Below, in pieces: positions 16,792-24,456 of a stretch of DNA of 43,495 nucleotides. A program made the position numbers and the translations under genes. Each line of letters starts with the position of its first letter. The first letter of the stretch is position 1. The DNA comes from Deltaproteobacteria bacterium (GTDB lineage: Bacteria > Desulfobacterota > Dissulfuribacteria > Dissulfuribacterales > QOAL01): the NCBI GenBank assembly GCA_026986785.1, contig JALSNW010000017.1, forward strand, positions 1-43,495, given 5' to 3'. The notes beneath the pieces are model-generated. The model had not been told where the DNA came from. It searched no databases and worked only from the letters and a program-made list of their open reading frames with translations.

Positions 16792-19497
16792 ATGTCTGAA
16801 AAAAGGCTTTTCCATAAACAGAGGCGACCAAGTGTGTCGTTTATGTTAGATAGTGAGATATTTACTGGATCTATCCTCGCCTTCTGGGACAATGGGCTTG
16901 AGATCCAGCTAGATTCTTCCGTCCATGCAGAGGTTGGTATGGTGGTCTGCAATCTGACTCTGGGGGATCAGGATGGGTGTCCTGTCGTAAGTCGCTTGTG
17001 GATAGAGACTCTATGTCAAAAGGATGCAGCCTCCATAATCCAGGTGCAATGCCGAAATAGTCAAGAAAGGGCCGATCTTGCCCAGGCCTTGGAGTTTCTG
17101 CTGTCGCCCTCACAGCCAGCCAATGGGAAGGTTGACCAGAGCAGGATACCGAGGTTTTCAAAAAAGGGGCACTATACTCAAAAGGCGGTGCAAAAGAGGC
17201 TCGATTGGGCAAGAGTAGTATCGGGTTCGCGCCTTGAGTACATCGATATGTCCATTTTGCGGCCTGAATCCCTGGCCGGAAACATCGAAAATTATATAGG
17301 GGCCGTCCAGATCCCTATAGGGCTGGCAGGGCCTTTGTTGGTCAAAGGTACCTATATAGATGGCTATGTGCCTCTGCCCATAGCAACCACTGAAGGTGCA
17401 CTCGTCAGTTCTATAAGCAGGGGGGCAAAGGCCTGTAGCCTTGCAGGTGGTATACATGTCCATGTATCAAGGCAGCATATGGTGAGGGCCCCTGTCTTTT
17501 TCTGCCAAGACCTGGAGGGGGCTGTAAATCTGGAAAGATGGATTCTTGGACACCTGGAAGAGATCAGGGAAAAGGCCGAGAGTGTCTCTTCTGTTGCCAG
17601 GCTCGAACGGATTTTGCCAGTGATCCTTGGGAATGCCCTCCACTTGAGATTCTACTTCAGTACAGGGGATGCAGCTGGACAGAATATGACCTCTGCTTGT
17701 ACCTGGGTTGCCTGTGAATGGATAGCAGACAGTATAAGAGACGATCCTTTTATCGGCTATCAGTGGCACAACATAGAGGCCAATATGTCCGGGGACAAAA
17801 AGGCCAACTTCCAGAATTTTATAGAAGGTCGAGGGCTGGCAGTGGTTGCTGGCTGTTTTGTGCCAGGTAAGGTGCTCAGAAGGATCCTGCGGGTTAGCCC
17901 AGAGCAGTTTGTGAGGGTCTGGTCAGAGGCAGAATTCAGCGCCCACTACACGGGCATGATGGGATCAAACATAAATTTCGCAAACGTGATTGCAGGTATC
18001 TTTACTGCCACGGGTCAGGATATAGCCTGTGTCCACGAGTCTTCCAGTGGCATTTTCAAGGCGAGAAAAAGGGATGACGGGCTCATGTTCTCGGCAATAC
18101 TGCCTTCCATCGTGGCAGGGACAGTGGGGGGAGGGACAAAACTGCCGGTCCAGAGGGAGTGCCTGGAGCTCATGGGATGCTACGGACAAGGTAGGCTTTT
18201 CAGGTTTGCAGAGATCGTGGGTGCAGCATGTCTTGCCCTCGATATCTCCACAGGTGCAGCAATAGTGACGAACGATTTTGTCAGTGCCCATGAACGCCTG
18301 GGCAGAAATAGGCCGACAAACAGGATTTCTTGGTCTGAGATCAATGAAAAATTCTTTTCAGACCTGTTCCAACAGCCAAAAGTAGTTGTCAAGCGAGTTA
18401 AAAGGATGCCGCGGAAGAGCTGTTCTGGAATAATTTCCACTATTACCAGTAGGTCATCGGGTGTGCATGGCCTACACCGCTTTTTGGTGACCGGACAGAC
18501 ATCGGATGGAGAAAGGCGGATACCGGTATTCCTGAAGCTCAAGGCATCCAGCAGAGAGCTTGCTGAGATAGGTCTCAAGGTTGCAAAGCTCACAGGAGAA
18601 GACCGGCTGCCAGGGCTGTATGAATCCCAGTCCCACATCTTCTGCTTGGATGACAGCCACATCAGGGAGTTGAAGATATATCAAGATATCGATCCCCGCG
18701 TGCTTGCATATTGTCCCAAGATCTACGGTACAATGGCCAATCCCAGGCGGGAGATCTATGCAGTCTTGATGGAAGACCTTACAGGCAGCCGCTACTATGA
18801 CTCTATTCACCGCGGGGGAAACTGGAACAGGGAAAGTATAAAAACTGTTCTTTCAGACATGGCGGCCCTCCATGCTGTCTATTTTGACAGGTACCAGGGC
18901 CTGAAGGAGATGAATATATACAGGCTGGGCAAGGATTTTGTCTGTAGCGCATCAGAGCTTTTGAAAGAGCTTACTCAATTTAATGCCATGCGCTATCCCG
19001 AGCTTATCTCCCCTCGCATAAAAGAGATATATCAAGCCTTTCTATATGATCTTGAGGAAAATATCGATAGGATGCTCTCTTTCCCCCAGACCCTGACACA
19101 CAATGATTTCAATCCGAGAAACCTATGTCTCAGAAAGGGCAACAGGCAGCCATCCACGGTGCTGTACGACTGGGAACTTGCCTTTTTTCAAAACCCCCAA
19201 CATGATCTCCTGGAATTTCTCATCTTTGTGCTCAAAGAAGGTAGCCCCAGGGAGGAATATCTGAACTATGCAGACTTTTATTTGGGACGTCTGCAGGGCA
19301 TCCTGGGAAAGGAATTCTCCAGGAGGCATTTTTTAGATGTCCTGGATCTAAATGCAGTGTTTTTTGCCCTGGTCAGGATGAACCTCTATCTCTTGGGCCA
19401 TAACATATTGAAACTCGGATTCTTGGAGCGGGTCTACAAAAATCTTACAGCCTTCATAGAAAACAGTCGGCATGGTTCCAAACCAAAGGCTGGATGA
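16792..19497 (+). CDS. PilZ-like / HMG-CoA reductase / APH-kinase fusion protein
   Basis: 901 residues from ATG 16792 (ggagagg at 16779-16785; ATG 16786 is too close to it). Residues about 10-105 look PilZ-like (RRPSVSFMLDSEIFTGSI ... DNGLEI). Residues about 130-535 are an HMG-CoA reductase with all catalytic positions: Glu201 (TTEGALVSS), Lys336 (MSGDKKANFQNFIEGRG), Asp410 (TATGQD) and His500 (SAHERLGRNRP), plus a nucleotide-binding STGDAAGQNMTS. It resembles the class I (archaeal/eukaryotic) type, which makes mevalonate with NADPH. Residues about 560-880 are an aminoglycoside/choline-kinase-like domain with LTHNDFNPRNLCL (catalytic Asp772) and LYDWELAF (metal-binding Asp793). No signal peptide or membrane helix is seen. 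It opens a six-gene lipid operon. The kinase substrate is unknown; mevalonate, a prenyl alcohol or a small head-group alcohol are possibilities. Confidence 0.88.
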   Translation: MSEKRLFHKQRRPSVSFMLDSEIFTGSILAFWDNGLEIQLDSSVHAEVGMVVCNLTLGDQDGCPVVSRLWIETLCQKDAASIIQVQCRNSQERADLAQALEFLLSPSQPANGKVDQSRIPRFSKKGHYTQKAVQKRLDWARVVSGSRLEYIDMSILRPESLAGNIENYIGAVQIPIGLAGPLLVKGTYIDGYVPLPIATTEGALVSSISRGAKACSLAGGIHVHVSRQHMVRAPVFFCQDLEGAVNLERWILGHLEEIREKAESVSSVARLERILPVILGNALHLRFYFSTGDAAGQNMTSACTWVACEWIADSIRDDPFIGYQWHNIEANMSGDKKANFQNFIEGRGLAVVAGCFVPGKVLRRILRVSPEQFVRVWSEAEFSAHYTGMMGSNINFANVIAGIFTATGQDIACVHESSSGIFKARKRDDGLMFSAILPSIVAGTVGGGTKLPVQRECLELMGCYGQGRLFRFAEIVGAACLALDISTGAAIVTNDFVSAHERLGRNRPTNRISWSEINEKFFSDLFQQPKVVVKRVKRMPRKSCSGIISTITSRSSGVHGLHRFLVTGQTSDGERRIPVFLKLKASSRELAEIGLKVAKLTGEDRLPGLYESQSHIFCLDDSHIRELKIYQDIDPRVLAYCPKIYGTMANPRREIYAVLMEDLTGSRYYDSIHRGGNWNRESIKTVLSDMAALHAVYFDRYQGLKEMNIYRLGKDFVCSASELLKELTQFNAMRYPELISPRIKEIYQAFLYDLEENIDRMLSFPQTLTHNDFNPRNLCLRKGNRQPSTVLYDWELAFFQNPQHDLLEFLIFVLKEGSPREEYLNYADFYLGRLQGILGKEFSRRHFLDVLDLNAVFFALVRMNLYLLGHNILKLGFLERVYKNLTAFIENSRHGSKPKAG

Positions 19498-22047
19498 GTG
19501 ATAGTTGTGACTTCATCTATACCTGCCATAGTAGCACTTTCATCGTCAATGAGCTTGCCACTTGAGCAGGTTGGGGCCAAGGCCTCAAGGCTTGCCGAGA
19601 TGATGAACATGGGATTTCCCGTACCTGATGGTTGGGTAGTGACTGAAAAGGCCTTCAGGGATTTTTGCATCCACAACCATATATCGTGGGAGGATGTGCA
19701 TCTTCTACCGGAGACCATTATGGAGGGTTCGTTTCCTGCCGGCCTTGAAAAGGAGATCCGGCAGCGGCTGAGAGGTCCAGACAGGAGAAGAGGGCTCTTT
19801 GCTGTCAGGTCGTCTTCTTGTGCAGAAGATGGGCTTGATTTCTCTATGGCAGGCCAGTTTGAGACAATTCTGGATGTGACAGTACAGGGTATAAGCCATG
19901 CGGTCAAGAGGTGCTGGGCCAGCAGGTATGGTCAGGCTGTGAGCGCCTATATGAAGAAGAGGATGTCCAGGCAGGTCCCTTCCATGGGGGTGATCATACA
20001 GGAACAGATAAATCCTGTCTTTTCTGGTGTACTCTTCACAATGAATCCCCTCAACAGGTCTACGGACCAACTCGTTGTGGAGTGGGTTGAGGGCTTAGGA
20101 GAGAAGTTGGTATCAGGTCAGGTGGTCCCTGGGCGCATCTATCTGGATCGAGGTTCTGGTATCACTGGCCAGAGTGTGCCCCAAGGGCTTAAGGGCCATC
20201 TGATCTTACTCAGGCGTTTTGCCTTGGAGGCAGAGAGGATCTTTTCTCAGCCTGTGGACATGGAATGGTGTTGTGATGAGAAGAGACTCTATGTTCTTCA
20301 GGCAAGGCCCATTACAGGCATATCCAACCCGGACATGGTTGCATGGACCAATGCCAACATGGCTGAGAACTTCCCCATGGTCCTTGCTCCTCTGGCCTGG
20401 TCGGCAGTGGACTATTTTTATACCTGTTACATGGAGTGTGCGCTGAAGTTTTTTGGCTGGGCAGACAGGCTTTCTGATATCCAGGACATCCTCACCAGCC
20501 TCAACGGTGTCCACTGTGGAAGGATATATTACAATTTGAATAGTTGGTACCAAGTCATGTACCTGTTTCCCATGGGGAAGTGGCTGGCAAGATTTCTGGA
20601 TACCTATATCGGCCAGAAGACAACCATATCGATTAGCCCTGCCAAAGAGGCCACGAAGAGGGCCAGTCCCTTGGCAAGGGGCATGGACATGCTTCTTTTC
20701 TGGCCTCGTCTCATCTTGGCCATCTCCATGGCAGGACGGTATATGGATGTCTTGGAAGATCATTTTCATGACAAGAGGGCAGGATGGAGGTCAAGGGATG
20801 GAGACAGGTCAGGGCTGCCAGCGGCCCTGGAGATCATGGAGGATTTGTTTGCTATAGTGAAAGAGGCATGGCAAGGGCCATTTTGTGCTGATCTAAAGGT
20901 CATGGTTATGACCGGGCTCTTGGAAGTGCTCATTGGACACTGGATCAACCAGGATACGGTGCCTGTAATGGCGAGGCTTATGCAAGGCATCGAGGTGAAA
21001 AGTACAGAGCCTACCCGCCTTATATGGCAAATGGCCAAACTCATCGAACAGGATGAAGGTCTTTTGGGCTTACTCGAGGCAAGGGACTATAATGGGCTCG
21101 AAAAGGCCCTAAACAGGCAACAGCAAGTCTTGCTTCATTCCTTCATGAAGGATTTTGGCGCCCGCTGCTACCATGATTGCATGCTCGTTCATCCCACCTT
21201 TGAGGAACGCCACGATCTGTACTGGGATCTTGTCAGGAGATATGTGGGGGCCAAGGGAGCGTCTGGCAACTGGGACAGGGACAAACGAGAAAGCTGGCGC
21301 ATATCTTTTGAAGAACACACCAAGGCCCTGCCTTGGTGGAAGAGCTTGGTGTTCAGAAAGGTCCTTTATTTAGCCAGAGATGCAACGGTGCTCAGGGAGA
21401 GGGGGAGGCTGTTTCAGAGCCTTCTTTTCGGTGAGATGAGGCGCATCAGTTTACTTCTTGGCCGGCATTTGGCGGAAAAAGGTCATCTGAGACAGGAGGA
21501 AGATGTCTTCTTTCTCCAGCTTTCGGAGATCAGAGACATGGTGGAGGGCAAATTTCAATTCCCGGAAACTGTCCCCAGGCTTGTGGACATACGAAAAGAG
21601 GCCCTGAGCCGGAATGAGGAATTGGAGCCACCGGAATTTTTTCTCACACCAAAAGGTGAGTATTATATGGCAGATGGCTATGCCCAAGATGGCAGGCCCA
21701 CAATGGGCTTGACAGGCATGGGGGTGTCAGGGGGTAAGAGGATAGGTCGGGTGAGGATAGTCCTCGATCCATCTTCTGGTCATGGGCTCAAGGATGGCGA
21801 TATCCTTGTCACCCGTACTACCGATCCTGGTTGGACACCTCTGTTTTTTATTGCAGGCGGTCTCGTGTTGGAGAAGGGAGGCATGCTCTCCCACGGGGCC
21901 ATCGTTGCCCGAGAGTTTGGCATACCAGCCATTGTGGACATGAAAGGTGCCACCCGCATCTTGAAGGATGGACAATTGGTGGAGGTGGATGGAAATGCTG
22001 GCACGGTAAAGGTGCTTGAAGGGGAACAGGCAGGCCCTCAGAAATGA
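19498..22047 (+). CDS. PEP-synthase/rifampicin-phosphotransferase-like dikinase
   Basis: 849 residues. The N-terminal ATP-binding domain (to about residue 280) has GAKASRLAEMMNMGFPVPDGW, LFAVRSSSCAEDG, SMAGQFETILDV and YVLQARPITG. The C terminus is the swivelling phosphohistidine domain, with His799 in KGGMLSHGAIVAREFGIPAIV. Between them lie about 430 residues without a family I recognise. The pyruvate/PEP barrel that follows the His domain in PpsA is absent; the order ATP-grasp, insert, His domain is that of rifampicin phosphotransferase-like enzymes, which use ATP to phosphorylate a non-pyruvate acceptor, releasing AMP and phosphate. GTG 19498 abuts the upstream stop; ATG 19549 is an alternative start. 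It overlaps the UbiA gene by ATGA. The context suggests a lipid or isoprenoid acceptor. Confidence 0.82.
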   Translation: MIVVTSSIPAIVALSSSMSLPLEQVGAKASRLAEMMNMGFPVPDGWVVTEKAFRDFCIHNHISWEDVHLLPETIMEGSFPAGLEKEIRQRLRGPDRRRGLFAVRSSSCAEDGLDFSMAGQFETILDVTVQGISHAVKRCWASRYGQAVSAYMKKRMSRQVPSMGVIIQEQINPVFSGVLFTMNPLNRSTDQLVVEWVEGLGEKLVSGQVVPGRIYLDRGSGITGQSVPQGLKGHLILLRRFALEAERIFSQPVDMEWCCDEKRLYVLQARPITGISNPDMVAWTNANMAENFPMVLAPLAWSAVDYFYTCYMECALKFFGWADRLSDIQDILTSLNGVHCGRIYYNLNSWYQVMYLFPMGKWLARFLDTYIGQKTTISISPAKEATKRASPLARGMDMLLFWPRLILAISMAGRYMDVLEDHFHDKRAGWRSRDGDRSGLPAALEIMEDLFAIVKEAWQGPFCADLKVMVMTGLLEVLIGHWINQDTVPVMARLMQGIEVKSTEPTRLIWQMAKLIEQDEGLLGLLEARDYNGLEKALNRQQQVLLHSFMKDFGARCYHDCMLVHPTFEERHDLYWDLVRRYVGAKGASGNWDRDKRESWRISFEEHTKALPWWKSLVFRKVLYLARDATVLRERGRLFQSLLFGEMRRISLLLGRHLAEKGHLRQEEDVFFLQLSEIRDMVEGKFQFPETVPRLVDIRKEALSRNEELEPPEFFLTPKGEYYMADGYAQDGRPTMGLTGMGVSGGKRIGRVRIVLDPSSGHGLKDGDILVTRTTDPGWTPLFFIAGGLVLEKGGMLSHGAIVAREFGIPAIVDMKGATRILKDGQLVEVDGNAGTVKVLEGEQAGPQK

Positions 22048-22901
22048 TGCATGCCCTTAAGTCCTTTATAGAAGACAGATTTCCCCTCAAGGTCACGCTA
22101 CCTCTGTCCTTCGTACTTTTTGGTGCCCCTGCAAGCCTTTCGATGCCCAATCTCTTTTCGGCTGTCTGTGGATTTACCACCATTTTTTTGGCCCTGCTCG
22201 TACTTCGAATATGGGATGACATATCGGATCTGGAGATAGATGCAATAAAGAGCCCAGGAAGGGGCCTTGTCTCTGGAAGGATAGACGGAGAGAGGTTGGT
22301 ATGGGCATCTGGTTTTTTCTTGTTGATAGTCCTTTGCCTGAACAGCCTGGAGCCAGCCTTTCCTCTTGTGTGCCTTGTGATGGCCTATTATCTTATCTTC
22401 TTCCGCCATCTCAAAAAAAAGGTGCCTTTTGTCCTTCAACCCCTTTTGCTCAATGTGATCTTTTTTGTGATACCCCTTTATGCTGGTCTTCTTGGGGGGC
22501 ACCTGGATGGGAAGTTTTGGGCCCTCTCCCTATTCGTCTGGATAGGTGTGGTGGCCCACGACTATGCCCACAGTGTCCATGGCCCAGAGGAGGGGATGGA
22601 GGGTGTGCCGAGTTTCTCAGGTAGCATAGGTGCCAGGGGATCGGCCATTCTTGCAGGCACTTTTTTTCTATTATCGGCCTGTTTTGGCCTTGTTGTATGG
22701 ATGCTGGGAACAGGGGATGGGCTTTTTGTCACGGCCCTTTCATGTATGTCCCTTTTGATCTTGTACAGGTGCGGTCGGCTTCTTTTGCATCCCAGTTCGA
22801 GAGAGGCGAGGCCCTTTTATGTATCTGGTTTCTTGTTTTTCCTCATCCCCCTTATCGCCCTTGGGGCAGAGCGCCTTCTTTGTATGGTAGGAGTATGGTA
22901 A
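22044..22901 (+). CDS. UbiA-superfamily membrane prenyltransferase
   Basis: A 285-residue integral membrane protein with about eight or nine helices. The first Asp-rich motif is LRIWDDISDLEIDAIKSPGRGLVSGRI (Asp58, 59, 62, 66), which matches the UbiA pattern of Mg-diphosphate binding followed by P-x-R and SG-x-I. The second motif is modified (VVAHDYAHSVHGPEE). UbiA enzymes transfer a prenyl chain from its diphosphate to an acceptor: quinone head groups, haem, chlorophyll, or, in archaea, geranylgeranylglyceryl phosphate (DGGGP synthase). Overlap with both neighbours (ATGA upstream, TAATG downstream), and a PssA-type enzyme, a decarboxylase and a CarS homologue just downstream, make the glycerolipid role the most attractive inference. 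Sequence alone cannot exclude a quinone or other acceptor. Confidence 0.82.
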   Translation: MMHALKSFIEDRFPLKVTLPLSFVLFGAPASLSMPNLFSAVCGFTTIFLALLVLRIWDDISDLEIDAIKSPGRGLVSGRIDGERLVWASGFFLLIVLCLNSLEPAFPLVCLVMAYYLIFFRHLKKKVPFVLQPLLLNVIFFVIPLYAGLLGGHLDGKFWALSLFVWIGVVAHDYAHSVHGPEEGMEGVPSFSGSIGARGSAILAGTFFLLSACFGLVVWMLGTGDGLFVTALSCMSLLILYRCGRLLLHPSSREARPFYVSGFLFFLIPLIALGAERLLCMVGVW

Positions 22902-23536
22902 TGGGAATAAGACAGCATTTTATAGGCATATATAACCCGCCTTTTTTCGTTACCCTGTGTGGCCTGATGAGCGGCCTCTGGGCCTGTATATTCTCCTATG
23001 CCAGCCTTGTAGAGCTTGCGATCGTCTGTTTCATCATGGCAGGATTGTGCGACCTTTTTGACGGCGTAGTGGCGAGAAGGCTCAAGAGGACGAAGGATGA
23101 AAAGCTCTTTGGCCTTCACCTCGATTCAGTCGTGGATGCCATCAGTTTTGGTCTTGTGCCCGTGATACTTCTCCTCCATACTGGTTTTACATCCATCGTG
23201 GACTATTTCCTGTTTTCCATTTATTGTTTCAGCGCCACAACCCGTTTGGCATATTTCAATCTCCTTCAAGCCAGGTCCAAGGCCATGCCAGGTTATTATA
23301 CAGGACTTCCTGTCACCTACTCTGCCCTTGTGCTTCCACTGGCCTTTACTGTCGGGGTTTTTCTAAGCGATGAAATGGCAGGCCTGCTTATAAGGGCCAG
23401 TCTGTTTCTCCTCGCCTTTTTCTACGTGCTTGATGTCAAGGTGAAAAAACCAGGAGGGATCTTTTATGTGATCTTTCCGGTCATAGGGGCATCTTTGATC
23501 CTTTTCTGGCTCATAAGGTGGTCTTTCAGGACATGA
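22901..23536 (+). CDS. CDP-alcohol phosphatidyltransferase, phosphatidyl/archaetidylserine synthase type
   Basis: A 211-residue membrane enzyme that would exchange CMP on a CDP-activated lipid for an alcohol such as serine. The CDP-alcohol motif is complete: Asp51, Asp54, Gly55, Ala58, Arg59, then Gly71, Asp75 and Asp79 (DLFDGVVARR ... FGLHLDSVVDAISFG). The spacing between AR and G is 11 rather than the classic 8, as I recall from one PssA-like subfamily. The SFGLVPV sequence after the last Asp points to a serine-transferring PssA. The frame is open from 22697 inside the UbiA gene, but taggag (22888-22893) and ATG 22901, overlapping the UbiA stop by one base, fix the start. A decarboxylase gene follows after 15 bases. 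Confidence 0.88.
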   Translation: MGIRQHFIGIYNPPFFVTLCGLMSGLWACIFSYASLVELAIVCFIMAGLCDLFDGVVARRLKRTKDEKLFGLHLDSVVDAISFGLVPVILLLHTGFTSIVDYFLFSIYCFSATTRLAYFNLLQARSKAMPGYYTGLPVTYSALVLPLAFTVGVFLSDEMAGLLIRASLFLLAFFYVLDVKVKKPGGIFYVIFPVIGASLILFWLIRWSFRT

Positions 23537-23551
23537 GTAGGGGCTGATTGT

Positions 23552-24454
23552 ATGGGGGCACGCAACAGGGTTTTTCTATACAACAGGGAAACAGGCCTTA
23601 TAGAACAGGAACAGATCTATGAGAAGTGGTTCATGGACTGGTTCTATGGTACAGGGCCTGGGCGTTTGATCACCAGGTTTTTGCTGAGCAAAAAGGGTTT
23701 TTCAAGAGGTTATGCCTGGTTCAAGAAAAGACCTGGGAGCAAGGGCCAAATCATCCCTTTTGTAGAAAAATACAATATAGATATCAGTGAATTGGAAGAG
23801 CCTCTCGAACGATTCAGAGACTTCAATCACTTCTTCACGCGAAGATTGAAGCCAGGGGCAAGGCCCATAGAAATGTCCCATGACATTTTGATATCACCAG
23901 CAGATGGGAGGATGATGACGTTGTATATCGATACAGAGCTCATCGTGCCCATCAAGGGTTTGAGTTTTACCCTGGGTGATCTCCTTGGTGGCGTTCACAA
24001 AGTGGATGAATGGATGGGTGGGACATGTGTCAAGGTACGTCTTGCCCCATTTGACTATCACAGGTTTTGTTATATCGACAATGGTTATCACGGTCCAGTA
24101 GTGCATGTAGATGGGCATCTTCACTCGATCAGTCCCCTTGCTTTACAGCACAGGCTGAAGATCCTGCATGGCAACCTCAGGGACATTGTTGTACTTGAGA
24201 CAGAGAATTTTGGCAAGGTTGCCCATATTGACATAGGGGCTATTACAGTTGGCAGGATTCATCAGCACTATTGTCAGGGGACCAATTTCCGAAAGGGGCA
24301 GGAAAAGGGCTATTTTGAATTCGGTGGATCTACCATCGTCCTTCTCTTTGGCCCTGGCAGAATCAGGATAGATGAAGACATCCTCCATTATTCGAGAAAA
24401 GGGATAGAGAGCTTGGTGCGTTATGGTGGGCCTGTGGGCAGGAGGATCAAGTAG
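23552..24454 (+). CDS. psd: Phosphatidylserine (or archaetidylserine) decarboxylase
   Basis: A 300-residue pyruvoyl-dependent decarboxylase converting the serine head group to ethanolamine. Visible features are FNHFFTRRLKPGARPI, SPADGR (the Asp of the triad), VRLAPFDYHRFCYIDNG (His) and, near the C terminus, the self-cleavage motif GGST with Ser260 in FEFGGSTIVLLF. Cleavage there would give a short alpha subunit carrying the pyruvoyl group. The first Gly replaces the Leu of the E. coli LGST; GGST forms occur in other PSD groups. There is no N-terminal membrane anchor. Placed after a PssA-like enzyme and two bases before the CarS homologue, it is part of the same head-group pathway. Whether the backbone is diacyl or isoprenoid cannot be told from this protein. 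Confidence 0.9.
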   Translation: MGARNRVFLYNRETGLIEQEQIYEKWFMDWFYGTGPGRLITRFLLSKKGFSRGYAWFKKRPGSKGQIIPFVEKYNIDISELEEPLERFRDFNHFFTRRLKPGARPIEMSHDILISPADGRMMTLYIDTELIVPIKGLSFTLGDLLGGVHKVDEWMGGTCVKVRLAPFDYHRFCYIDNGYHGPVVHVDGHLHSISPLALQHRLKILHGNLRDIVVLETENFGKVAHIDIGAITVGRIHQHYCQGTNFRKGQEKGYFEFGGSTIVLLFGPGRIRIDEDILHYSRKGIESLVRYGGPVGRRIK

Positions 24455-24456
24455 CC

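Noticed and set aside
22697-22900. Longer CDP-alcohol transferase starting inside the UbiA gene
   Set aside because: The extra residues are not membrane-enzyme-like and overlap UbiA by 200 bases; ATG 22901 has a ribosome binding site and the TAATG coupling.
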